Source: Dehalococcoidia bacterium | GTDB lineage: Bacteria; Chloroflexota; Dehalococcoidia; Bin125 | Reading direction: 5' to 3' | NCBI GenBank assembly: GCA_022826965.1 | Contig: JAJDTU010000011.1 | Span: 62,001 to 126,000 of the forward strand | DNA: 64,000 nucleotides | Shown: positions 26,785 through 35,243 of the stretch, in pieces | Layout of the letters: each line of letters opens with the position of its first letter | Position numbering within the stretch: the first letter of the stretch is position 1 | Position numbers and translations under genes: made by a program | Notes under the pieces: model-generated | The model's database searches: none | What the model was told of the DNA's origin: nothing | The model's input: only the letters and a program-made list of their open reading frames with translations

Positions 26785-28199
26785 CGGGCGGATATGGCCT
26801 GAGGCTCTTTGCCGGGTTCGCCGGCATCGTGCTGGTCATGGTGATCGTGTCCGCCGTCGTTTTTTTCTCCCTCTTCGGCGGCTATCGCGACGACATCGAC
26901 CGCTCGGAGCTGCGCACCGCAGGAAATGCCCTGAGCGTCGAGATCATTCGGATCCTGCGCCGCGCCGCCGAGTACGACCGTGAGCAGTTGATCACACTAA
27001 TCCGGGAACAGGCCGAGCACGCCGGGCTGATCGTCATCCTGACCGACGGCGAGGGACGCGTGATCCAGGGATTCGAGCCGGCTCGCGGGCTCAAGGACGA
27101 GCACATCGGGATCGGATACGCGGGCATCGCGCAGAAAGGCGATGCCTCAGGCTGGCACGATATGAAGCTGCACCTTGCCGACGAATGGCGACCCTCGCTG
27201 GTCCGGGTCCTGATTCCGCCGAATGCTTCCGGCCGAGGCGACAGCGGCGTGCTGATGGCCGTCACCTTCGGAAGCGAGCGCAGCTTCGGCTCGCTCGACG
27301 AACTGATCGGCCGCCTGATCGTCTCCGGGTTGGCCGGACTCGCGGCTGCAGTCGTCATCGCGATGGTCCTATCACGCCAGTTGATGCGCCCATTGGAGGC
27401 GTTGACCGGCGTCGTGAGACGCTTCGGCCCCGACCGCTACGACATGCGCGCAGCCGAAACCGGACCGACTCAGGTGCGCGAACTCGCCTCAGCCTTCAAT
27501 GCGATGGCCGACCGCGTTTCGGACAACGAGCGCGCGATGCGCGGATTCATCGCCGACATCTCGCATGAACTGCGCACCCCGCTCACGTCGATCCGAGGCT
27601 TCGTCGAAGCACTGCGAGACGGCACCGTCTCTGATCCGGAGCGACAAACCTCATCGCTCGAGGTCGTGCATGAGGAGACCCAGCGCATGCTGAGGATGAT
27701 CGAGCAGTTGCTCGATCTGTCCAGGCTGGAGGCCGGCGAGACCAGACTGCAGCGATCGTCGATCGATCTGCAGGAACTGTTTGGCTACGTAGATGCGATG
27801 TTCCGTTCGCGAGCCGAAGAGCGGGGCGTCGAGCTCAATCTCCACATTGAGCAGGATGCGCCGGCGGTTGAGGGCGATTACGATCGGCTGGTCCAGGTGC
27901 TCAACAACCTGCTCGACAATGCCCTGCGCCACACGTCTGAAGGGTCGGTCTCGATCAGCGCGAGAAGCGCGGAGAACGGGCTGCAGATCGCGGTGGTCGA
28001 CACAGGGGAAGGCATCGCGGCCGCCGATCTCGATCGGCTCTTCGATCGTTTCTGGCAACCTGAGTCGAGAACGGGTCCAGGCGCCGGCCTGGGCCTGGCA
28101 ATCTCGCGGGAGATCGTCAGGGCGCACGGTGGTCGCATCGCCGCAGACAGCGAAGTAGGTGGGGGAACGACCATCACCATCTGGTTGCCGGCGACCTAG
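26781..28199 (+). CDS. Sensor histidine kinase
   Basis: 472 aa; the GTG start overlaps the regulator stop (GTGA), which implies translational coupling. Two membrane helices (about 8-30 and 178-200) frame an extracytoplasmic sensor of about 145 residues; then HAMP (about 200-252), dimerisation domain with H262 (D-I-S-H-E-L-R-T-P-L), and a catalytic ATPase domain with N-N-L-L-D-N-A, D-T-G-E-G-I and G-A-G-L-G-L. It should phosphorylate the regulator encoded before it. Confidence 0.92.
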   Translation: MTGGYGLRLFAGFAGIVLVMVIVSAVVFFSLFGGYRDDIDRSELRTAGNALSVEIIRILRRAAEYDREQLITLIREQAEHAGLIVILTDGEGRVIQGFEPARGLKDEHIGIGYAGIAQKGDASGWHDMKLHLADEWRPSLVRVLIPPNASGRGDSGVLMAVTFGSERSFGSLDELIGRLIVSGLAGLAAAVVIAMVLSRQLMRPLEALTGVVRRFGPDRYDMRAAETGPTQVRELASAFNAMADRVSDNERAMRGFIADISHELRTPLTSIRGFVEALRDGTVSDPERQTSSLEVVHEETQRMLRMIEQLLDLSRLEAGETRLQRSSIDLQELFGYVDAMFRSRAEERGVELNLHIEQDAPAVEGDYDRLVQVLNNLLDNALRHTSEGSVSISARSAENGLQIAVVDTGEGIAAADLDRLFDRFWQPESRTGPGAGLGLAISREIVRAHGGRIAADSEVGGGTTITIWLPAT

Positions 28200-28303
28200 A
28201 CCTCTCCGCGGATGAGGCGTCGGCCAATGCTGCGCTAGATTACGGAGCGCTGCGCTCGTCGCGGCAATCAACGGATCCCACGCAGCGTTGAGGCCGGCAA
28301 TCC

Positions 28304-29554
28304 ATGCTCTACTTCCAGGCGGTGCTTGGGATCGTCCTGATCATCGCCGTGGCCTGGGCCTTGAGCGAGAACCGCCGCGCGTTTCCAGTGCGGACCGCGG
28401 CGGCGGGACTGATCGTTCAGTTTGCGCTCGCTGCCCTGCTGATCAAGGTGCCGGGTTCGCAGATCGTGTTCGAATGGATCGGCGACGGCGTTGATGCCCT
28501 GGTGCGCTCGACCGAGGCCGGCACGACGCTGGTGTTCGGTTACCTCGGTGGCGCGCCCCTGCCCTTCGAGGAGTCGTACCCGGGCGCGGCGTTCGTGTTC
28601 GCGTTCCGCTCGCTCCCGCTGGTCATCTTCGTCGGCGCGTTGTCGGCCGTCCTCTATCACTACAAGGTGTTGCCGCTGATCGTCCGCGGCTTTGCCTTTG
28701 TCCTCAGCAAGACGCTCAACATCAGCGGAGCGGCCAGCTTCTCGACCTCCGCCAACGTCTTCCTCGGCATGGTCGAGGCGCCGCTGCTGGTCCGTCCGTA
28801 CCTGCAGACGATGAGCCGCTCCGACCTGTTCATCGTCATGACCGGCGGCATGGCGACGATCGCCGGTACCGTCTACGTGTTGTTCTCGGTCATACTCGAC
28901 GGAATCATCCCTGATCCGGCCGGTCACTTGCTGACGGCGTCGATCATCAGCGCGCCCGCCGCGGTCGTGATCGCCCTGATCCTGATCCCACGCGGGGACG
29001 ACTCGGTGGACGAGACCACGGTCGAGTTCGCTCAGCTCTACGACAACGGGATTGACGCGCTGACCCGCGGCGCGATCGACGGGCTGCGCCTGCTCGCCTA
29101 CATCATTGGCATGTTGATCGTGTTCGTGGCGCTGGTCGAGCTGGCCAACATCATCCTCGGCGCGTTCCCCGATGTCGACGGCGCTGAGCTGACCCTCCAA
29201 CGACTCTTCGGCTGGGCCCTGGCGCCGGTCGTATGGGTGCTGGGCATCCCCTGGTCCGACGCCGTTGACGCCGGGCAACTCCTGGGCACGAAGGTGGTCC
29301 TGAATGAACTGGTGGCCTACATCGACATGTCAAACCTGCCCGACGGCGCGCTGACCGAGAAGAGCGCGCTGATCATGGCCTATGCGATCTGCGGATTCGC
29401 CAACTTCGGCAGCGTTGGCATCATGCTCGGCGGACTTGCGGCGATCGTCCCGGAACGCCGCGGCGAGTTGGCGCAGCTTGGTCTCAAGTCGATCATGGCC
29501 GGCACCATGGCGACCTGCATGACCGGCGCGATCGCGGGTCTGCTCTTCTGGTAG
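28304..29554 (+). CDS. Concentrative nucleoside transporter (NupC/CNT family)
   Basis: 416 aa, about ten hydrophobic segments. It has the CNT patterns F-V-G-A-L-S-A-V-L-Y-H, E-A-P-L-L-V-R-P-Y, G-G-M-A-T-I-A-G-T-V and T-K-V-V-L-N-E, which line the nucleoside and cation site. It imports nucleosides driven by H+ or Na+. No nucleoside catabolic gene is next to it. Confidence 0.9.
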   Translation: MLYFQAVLGIVLIIAVAWALSENRRAFPVRTAAAGLIVQFALAALLIKVPGSQIVFEWIGDGVDALVRSTEAGTTLVFGYLGGAPLPFEESYPGAAFVFAFRSLPLVIFVGALSAVLYHYKVLPLIVRGFAFVLSKTLNISGAASFSTSANVFLGMVEAPLLVRPYLQTMSRSDLFIVMTGGMATIAGTVYVLFSVILDGIIPDPAGHLLTASIISAPAAVVIALILIPRGDDSVDETTVEFAQLYDNGIDALTRGAIDGLRLLAYIIGMLIVFVALVELANIILGAFPDVDGAELTLQRLFGWALAPVVWVLGIPWSDAVDAGQLLGTKVVLNELVAYIDMSNLPDGALTEKSALIMAYAICGFANFGSVGIMLGGLAAIVPERRGELAQLGLKSIMAGTMATCMTGAIAGLLFW

Positions 29555-29581
29555 TCGTCAGTTGAGCGCTGGGCCCTGCGA

Positions 29582-29587
29582 TACGCT
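29582..29587 (+). promoter_or_regulatory. -10 box of a leaderless transcript
   Basis: TACGCT ends seven bases before the ATG at 29595; no ribosome site lies between. Confidence 0.4.
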
Positions 29588-29594
29588 GCGGGCC

Positions 29595-30524
29595 ATGGAC
29601 CCTCGGCAGCAGTTGACCTTACTCGCGGCGACGATGACGCGTGACGCGTTGATCGCGAACGGCGTGTCGGACGTGCGGTTCGAACCGCCCACGCCCAGTT
29701 CGCTGACTACCATGTTCCGCGCGAACGATGCGGATGGCGTGATCGCCGCCTGTCCGTTGTATGACCTGCTGGCGCTGCAGTTCGACGGCGCAACGCTTGC
29801 TCGCAAGGTCGAGCTCGAGGAGCGGCTGCACGCCTACGGCGCTCGCGACGTGGCGCTCTGGATTCCTCCGGGCGCACCGCTGCCCGAGGATGCCGACCAT
29901 GCCGCCGGCCTCGTGGCCGACGCCGCCCGCGAGTTGGACGTCGGCGCAAAAGGCGAAGTCACGTTCAAGGTTGATGTAGCGGTGCGCAAGACCGGCAGCG
30001 AGGGCTCGTACATGAGCGTCCTCGGCGGGTTGTCGCAACAGTGGGCGCGGTTCACCAACCAGGTGATGGGCGAGTACCAGCTCGACTCATCCAACATCCA
30101 CCGCCTGCCCGAGGACGAGCACCAGATCACGCAGATGGTCGACTTCCTCGTCCTCGTCGCCAACGGGATCCGCAAGGACGGCGTCGTGACCACGGTCAAG
30201 GGTGAAGACACTTGGCGCGTTCAACGACTGGACGGCGTTGAGGAGCCGATCGTGATCTGCGCGCCGCCGACCTCGGTCGCGGACGGCCGTACGGTCCGAC
30301 GACTGATGCGGCGCTCACTGCGTGAGGCGGAGGAAGCCATTGGCGGAGCGAGCGGCTTCCGTATCGCCGCGATGATCACACTGGCGAACAGCCTGGACCG
30401 CGAGTTGGTGACAACCGCGCTGCGAGGCATCGATCCGACATTGCTGGCCGGCTGGGACTATATGCCGCTCTTGGTCGACGGCCAGAGCAGATCGCTGCTT
30501 GAGCCTGCGCCGCCGCTGATCTGA
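29595..30524 (+). CDS. Conserved-looking cytoplasmic protein, unknown
   Basis: 309 aa from the ATG at 29595. No signal peptide or membrane helix. Early part: L-T-L-L-A-A-T-M-T-R-D-A-L-I, then C-P-L-Y-D-L-L-A-L-Q; middle: a strand-rich region with W-I-P-P-G-A-P; then a region with M-S-V-L-G-G-L-S-Q-Q-W-A-R-F-T-N-Q-V-M; C-terminal helix rich in Arg/Glu and D-Y-M-P-L-L-V-D-G. I do not recognise a family. Base composition resembles the neighbours. It is convergent with the phosphotransfer protein (stops five bases apart). Confidence 0.6.
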   Translation: MDPRQQLTLLAATMTRDALIANGVSDVRFEPPTPSSLTTMFRANDADGVIAACPLYDLLALQFDGATLARKVELEERLHAYGARDVALWIPPGAPLPEDADHAAGLVADAARELDVGAKGEVTFKVDVAVRKTGSEGSYMSVLGGLSQQWARFTNQVMGEYQLDSSNIHRLPEDEHQITQMVDFLVLVANGIRKDGVVTTVKGEDTWRVQRLDGVEEPIVICAPPTSVADGRTVRRLMRRSLREAEEAIGGASGFRIAAMITLANSLDRELVTTALRGIDPTLLAGWDYMPLLVDGQSRSLLEPAPPLI

Positions 30525-30528
30525 TGGC

Positions 30529-32643
30529 CTAGGCGCGCTCGACGATCGTGACCTGGCCGCTCGCGCCGTCGACTCTGAGCAAGTCTCCGGAGCGAATCTG
30601 CTGCGTGGCCTTCTGCACGTTGACGACCGCCGGGATGCCGAACTCCCTTGCGACGATGGCGCCGTGACTCAGGACGCCGCCGATTTCGGTGACCACGGCG
30701 GCGGCGAGCGGGAAGATCGGCGTCCAACCTGGATCGGTGAAGCGGGCGACCAGAATCTGTCCTGGAGTCAGCGCTCGACCCGTTACCGCCGAGTCGGCGA
30801 CATGCGCTCGGCCTTCTGCCTCGCCAGTTGACGCGGCGATACCGCGCAGAGTCAGCGGCAGATCGAGGTCGGATTCCTGCTCCGGCGCCGTTTCAGCTTC
30901 TACTGAGGCTGGTGGTTGCTCTCCAGTCACTGCCTCGGCGCTACCGATCGGATCGCCGAACCGGTCCCGAAGCGGCGGTGCCTGCGATTTCTCCCACTCC
31001 ACGAATTGCAGACGTCGCCGTCGAATCCGGCTGCGCATCCGGGCAGCAATGGTCGCATCACCGGAACGCCGGGTGAGCGTCGCCAGCTCGTCGAAGAGGA
31101 GGAAGTAGACGTCGTCGGGATCGTTGAGCAGATCGCGCTCGATCCAACGGGTCGCCAGCGTCTTCCACAGGCGCCGCTGTTGCAGCGAAAGCTCCAGCAG
31201 GCTGAACTTTGGGTTTTCGCGCAACGGCTGCAAGCGCCGGGCCTGCCTGATCTGAGCGTTGAACAGCATCCAGCGGAAGCGACCGAACGGGTGTTGACTG
31301 AGGTGCTCGCGGATTTCCGCTTCCGCTTCCACGCGGGTTGTCCGTTGCCGCTCGATCAGTTCGTCCGGGTTGTTGCGCTCCGGATGAAGCACGTAGTCGC
31401 GGAATGTGTCGAGGATCAGTTCGGGTTGCTCGACCCAGCGAGGCTCGGCAGCCTCCAGCTCCCCGGCGGCGCGGTGCCCGTACTCGGCCATGAAATCGTC
31501 AAGCTCATCGCGCAGCCAGGCAATCGAGCCGGGCAGCTGGTCGCTGTGGACCGCCCGCCAGAGACTGGCCGGTTCCTCACGTCGTACAAACTCGGCCGCT
31601 TCCGGACTCGCAGCAGTCCGTTGTGCGACGCGCCGCAGCGCGATGTTGCCCTCCTGGGTGCGGACACCCGGCAGGCCCTGCAACACCGACAGCACTAGAT
31701 CGCGTCGGTTGGATCCCAGCCATCGATCGGTCGCCCAGAGCAGGCCCTGCGCGGCGCTGAAGACGGCAGCTTGCGCTCGCATCAGGAACACGGTCTGTCG
31801 ATCGCTCTCCGCGCTCGATTGCGAGAGCTCCCGGAACATCTCCCGGTCGGACAACGCGTCGATATCCAGTCCCTTCAGCCGGTCCCGCTCGTCTTCGCAA
31901 GACTTGCGCTCTACCGGCCAGCGTTTGGGAAGCTGGTCCTGATCGCGCAGCCAGCGGATCATGTATGGAATCTCCCGGACCATGGTGAGCCAACGGATCT
32001 TTGTCGAACGCTCGCCGTTGCCGCCCGGCCGGACCACTTCGGCCGCTTCGGGGCCACCCACCGCTTCGAGGAAATGCGTACCCGTCAGGCCCAGTCGCTC
32101 CTGGATGATCTCCATCATCAGCCCGATGTTGAAGTAGGCGTAGCCGTCGTATAGCGCGACGAATCGTCGGCCCTCGCTCCACTCTCCCCAGGGCGCGTGG
32201 AATCCGCGGTCCAGCGCGTCGGCGATGACCGACCAGCTCAACGGGGTCATGACGTTGGGGATCACCTCGCCGGCGTTGGCCCGTGACCAGCGGTCGGTCG
32301 ACTGCGGAGCGTGGGGCAGTCCGCGGCCCGGGCCGCCGCCCCAGGGCAGCGGTTCGTCAATCAGTCGGGCGTCGGAGGCATCGATGTTGCCGGCCCCGTA
32401 GGCTCTCCAGCGAACGACCGCCGGTCCGCCGAGCGTGCGCTCGGCTTCCAGCAGTTCCTCGCGTACGGCGCCGAGCGTGTCGGCGTCGCCGTGATCGGCC
32501 AGGCTGATCGGGCCTCGCCTCGGTAGTGAGATCGATCTTGGCGCTGCGCCCTCGAAATCGATGCGCAGCGCGCTCAGTTCGCGTCCAAGTGGATCCTCGG
32601 ACCAGGCCAGCCCGCCCGCGTGTTCGGTTAGCGTCGCGTTCAT
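30529..32643 (-). CDS. PEP-utilising phosphotransfer protein with swivel His but no ATP-grasp domain
   Basis: 704 aa from the ATG at 32643; upstream in-frame sequence overlaps the divergent gene and is rejected. The last 90 residues are the mobile phosphohistidine domain of PEP synthase/rifampin phosphotransferase proteins: T-E-I-G-G-V-L-S-H-G-A-I-V-A-R-E-F-G-I-P-A-V with the swivelling His. The larger N-terminal part has N-A-G-E-V-I-P-N-V-M-T-P-L-S-W-S and Arg-rich helices like the middle region of rifampin phosphotransferase. The ATP-grasp domain that should phosphorylate the His is missing and not encoded beside it. A Pro/Glu-rich linker precedes the swivel. Substrate unknown. Confidence 0.75.
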   Translation of the reverse strand: MNATLTEHAGGLAWSEDPLGRELSALRIDFEGAAPRSISLPRRGPISLADHGDADTLGAVREELLEAERTLGGPAVVRWRAYGAGNIDASDARLIDEPLPWGGGPGRGLPHAPQSTDRWSRANAGEVIPNVMTPLSWSVIADALDRGFHAPWGEWSEGRRFVALYDGYAYFNIGLMMEIIQERLGLTGTHFLEAVGGPEAAEVVRPGGNGERSTKIRWLTMVREIPYMIRWLRDQDQLPKRWPVERKSCEDERDRLKGLDIDALSDREMFRELSQSSAESDRQTVFLMRAQAAVFSAAQGLLWATDRWLGSNRRDLVLSVLQGLPGVRTQEGNIALRRVAQRTAASPEAAEFVRREEPASLWRAVHSDQLPGSIAWLRDELDDFMAEYGHRAAGELEAAEPRWVEQPELILDTFRDYVLHPERNNPDELIERQRTTRVEAEAEIREHLSQHPFGRFRWMLFNAQIRQARRLQPLRENPKFSLLELSLQQRRLWKTLATRWIERDLLNDPDDVYFLLFDELATLTRRSGDATIAARMRSRIRRRRLQFVEWEKSQAPPLRDRFGDPIGSAEAVTGEQPPASVEAETAPEQESDLDLPLTLRGIAASTGEAEGRAHVADSAVTGRALTPGQILVARFTDPGWTPIFPLAAAVVTEIGGVLSHGAIVAREFGIPAVVNVQKATQQIRSGDLLRVDGASGQVTIVERA

Positions 32644-32740
32644 GATCTCAGCATATGCTTCGGCGCGTGCTCGGATTGGCCGATGTTGCGCCAACTCGAA
32701 CGAGTTCTCGCGCCGCGTGGAATCGTGTAAGCATGACCAC

Positions 32741-33709
32741 ATGACTGAACGACCGTTGCTCCCCGGCAAGGCGCCACCCGAAGTGCTCGCAGCGCTCGAT
32801 GCGATCGCGGCCGCGGAGGTCATACAAGGCCCCGGCGCCGGGAGGGACGCTGCGATCGTGGAGTTCGGCGGGCAAGCACTGGTGGCGACCTCCGATCCGA
32901 TCACGTTCGTTGATGCGGATGCCGGCAAGCTCGCGGTGACCGTCAACGCCAACGACATTCACGCGGTCGGCGCCGAGCCGCTCTGGCTGCTGGCGACGAT
33001 CCTCGCTCCGGTCGGCACGACACCGTCCGCGCTTGAAGCGCTGCTCCGCGATCTGCAGTCCGCCTGCGCCGAGGAAGGGATTGCACTGGTCGGCGGCCAC
33101 ACGGAGGTCACCGACGCGGTCACGCGCACGGTCGTGTCGTGCGCGTTGATCGGGCGGGCCGCGATGGACTCAGTCATTCCGTCAGACGGCGCGCTCGACG
33201 GCGACCTGATCATCCAGGCCGGAGCGGCGGCCGTTGAAGGGACGGCGATTCTCGGAAATCCGGACCTGCTCCAGACTCCGGGAATCAGCATCGCCAGGGC
33301 CGCGCGAACGCTGCGCGAGGTGAAAGGCGTGCACGCGATGCACGATGTGACCGAGGGTGGGGTCGCGACGGCAGCGCTCGAACTGGCTGAAGCGGCCGGC
33401 CTCTCACCGGAGCTGAGGTTCGACGACGTCATCTGGCTACCAGATACGTTACGTGTCTGCGAAACGCACGGCCTGGACCCGATGGGACTGCTGGGCTCCG
33501 GGACGTTGTTGGCTGCGATCTCGCAGGACACGGTCGACCGGGCGCTGTCGGAGTTGTCGCGGGCGGGTGTGCAAGCATCGGCGATCGGGCGGGTGAGGGC
33601 AGGGATACGCGCTACACTCAGTCACGGCGGCCAGACGATGCCGCTTCCGCGCTTCGTGCGCGATGAAGCGTTGCGGGCACTCGATGATGTCCGGCGCTCA
33701 GCACAGTGA
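32741..33709 (+). CDS. AIR synthase-related (PurM/HypE-like) protein
   Basis: 322 aa. Two-domain PurM fold: N-terminal part with G-R-D-A-A-I-V and S-D-P-I-T-F-V then N-A-N-D-I-H-A-V-G-A-E-P, and the ATP-binding G-G-H-T-E-V-T. C-terminal half has M-H-D-V-T-E-G-G-V and a G-S-G-T-L-L segment. The HypE C-terminal cysteine tail (P-R-I-C) is absent, so hydrogenase maturation is not supported. The Cys/Sec catalytic loop of selenophosphate synthetase is also absent. ATP-dependent phosphorylation or dehydration of an amide is the family theme. It starts 98 bases from the divergent phosphotransfer gene. Confidence 0.75.
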   Translation: MTERPLLPGKAPPEVLAALDAIAAAEVIQGPGAGRDAAIVEFGGQALVATSDPITFVDADAGKLAVTVNANDIHAVGAEPLWLLATILAPVGTTPSALEALLRDLQSACAEEGIALVGGHTEVTDAVTRTVVSCALIGRAAMDSVIPSDGALDGDLIIQAGAAAVEGTAILGNPDLLQTPGISIARAARTLREVKGVHAMHDVTEGGVATAALELAEAAGLSPELRFDDVIWLPDTLRVCETHGLDPMGLLGSGTLLAAISQDTVDRALSELSRAGVQASAIGRVRAGIRATLSHGGQTMPLPRFVRDEALRALDDVRRSAQ

Positions 33710-33761
33710 CGTGGCGTCGATCGCGTTCGAGCGAGCCGGTCGGCAGCGGACAGGAGTCGAT

Positions 33762-35159
33762 GTGAGCGCACAACCGGCCACCGTGGGACAGCTGAAGGAC
33801 TCCGGTTACCAACCGCGAACCGTCCGAGCAGAGATCCGCGACAATCTGATCAAGCGGCTTGAGGCGGGCGGACCGCTATTCCCGGAAATCCACGGCTACG
33901 AAGATACGGTCGTCCCGGCGCTCGAGAACGCGCTGCTTGCCGAACAGGACGTGATCTTCCTGGGCGAGCGCGGACAGGCCAAGAGCCGCATGATTCGCGC
34001 ACTGACCGGGTTGCTCGACGACGAGATTCCCGCCCTGGAGGGCGTCGAAATCTACGAGGAGCCGCTGGCGCCGATCTCCCTGGAGGGCCGGCAGAAGGCT
34101 GACGAACTCGGCGACGACGCGCCGATCCGCTGGATCTCTCGCGGAGATCGATACGGCGAGAAGCTGGCCACTCCCGACATCACGATCGCCGACCTGATCG
34201 GCGAGGTCGACCCGATCAAGGTGGCCGAAGGCCGCTACCTCTCGGACGAGATGACCATTCATTTCGGATTGATCCCGCGCACCAATCGCGGCATCTTCTG
34301 CATCAACGAATTGCCCGACCTGGCCGAGCGCATCCAGGTCGGACTGCTCAACATCATGGAGGAGCGCGACGTCCAGATCCGCGGTTTTCGCGTGCGGCTG
34401 CCGCTGGACGTGCTGATTGTCGCCTCGGCCAACCCCGAGGACTACACCAATCGCGGGCGAATCATCACCCCGCTGAAAGACCGCTACGGCGCGCAGATTC
34501 GCACGCACTATCCGTCCGAACTCGAGACAGAGCTTGAGATCGTCTCCCAGGAAGCCGCGCCGATGGCCGCTCCGGGGCGCAACATCAACACTCCCGACTA
34601 CATGGCTGAGATCGTGGCCGAGATCGTCCGACTCGCTCGTCGCAGTCCCGACGTCTCGCAACGCTCCGGTGTTTCGGTGCGAGCTTCGATTTCCGGCTTC
34701 GAAACCCTGACCGCGAACGCGATGCGCCGGGCGATTCTCGCCGGTGAGGACCAGGTCGCGCCGAGAATCTGCGACCTCTGGCACCTCGCTCCGGCGCTGC
34801 AGGGCAAGTTGGAGCTGGAGACCGTCGACGAAGGCGCGGACGAGAAGGTGATCGAGAAACTGATCGGCGGCGCAATCGCCGTCGTCTTCGGGCGCTACTT
34901 CGAACTTGGCGCACTGGAGCCGGTGATCGCGCAATTCAAGTCAGGACTGGCGGTCGAGGTCGGTGAGGCGCTCAAGGCCGGCGACTACGCGGCCATCGTC
35001 GCGCGTGTCGAAGGACTCGATGAAGCCCTGCAGCCGTTGAACGTCGGCGAAGATGCAGCGTCGCTCGCGGCCGCCATCGAGTTCCTGTTCGAAGGATTGC
35101 ATCTGAACAAGCGGCTGAACAAGGACGTCGTCGGCGGCAACGTCTTCTACCGCGCCTAG
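33762..35159 (+). CDS. AAA+ ATPase of the MoxR/magnesium-chelatase ChlI type
   Basis: 465 aa; the GTG at 33762 has AGGAG six bases upstream. Longer in-frame starts overlap the previous gene. Walker A G-E-R-G-Q-A-K-S, Walker B region G-I-F-C-I-N-E-L, sensor-1-like A-S-A-N-P-E-D-Y, and a helical C-terminal lid. The next gene encodes a VWA protein, the usual partner: such pairs remodel or insert metal into target proteins. Neither a chelatase H subunit nor a metalloenzyme target gene is adjacent. Confidence 0.85.
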   Translation: MSAQPATVGQLKDSGYQPRTVRAEIRDNLIKRLEAGGPLFPEIHGYEDTVVPALENALLAEQDVIFLGERGQAKSRMIRALTGLLDDEIPALEGVEIYEEPLAPISLEGRQKADELGDDAPIRWISRGDRYGEKLATPDITIADLIGEVDPIKVAEGRYLSDEMTIHFGLIPRTNRGIFCINELPDLAERIQVGLLNIMEERDVQIRGFRVRLPLDVLIVASANPEDYTNRGRIITPLKDRYGAQIRTHYPSELETELEIVSQEAAPMAAPGRNINTPDYMAEIVAEIVRLARRSPDVSQRSGVSVRASISGFETLTANAMRRAILAGEDQVAPRICDLWHLAPALQGKLELETVDEGADEKVIEKLIGGAIAVVFGRYFELGALEPVIAQFKSGLAVEVGEALKAGDYAAIVARVEGLDEALQPLNVGEDAASLAAAIEFLFEGLHLNKRLNKDVVGGNVFYRA

Positions 35160-35171
35160 ACTGCCTGCAAT

Positions 35172-35221
35172 CCTCCCTCTCCCCCCGCGAAGCGGGGAGA
35201 GATGCCAAAGGCAGAGGGGGG
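35172..35221. repeat. Palindromic repeat between AAA+ and VWA genes
   Basis: CCTCTCCCCCCGCGAAGCGG then GGAGAGATGCC and AAAGGCAGAGGGGG: the same element class as at 62349 and 63880. A 7-bp direct repeat GCAATCC flanks it at 35167-35173 and 35221-35227, which resembles a target-site duplication. It lies just ahead of the ribosome site (AAGGGA at 35231) of the VWA gene. Confidence 0.65.
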
Positions 35222-35243
35222 CAATCCAACAAGGGAACTGCCC

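Noticed and set aside
32741-33709. Selenophosphate synthetase (selD), which would support the selenoproteins
   Set aside because: The PurM-like fold is shared, but the N-terminal Cys/Sec-Lys catalytic loop of SelD is missing. It is a general AIR-synthase-related protein.
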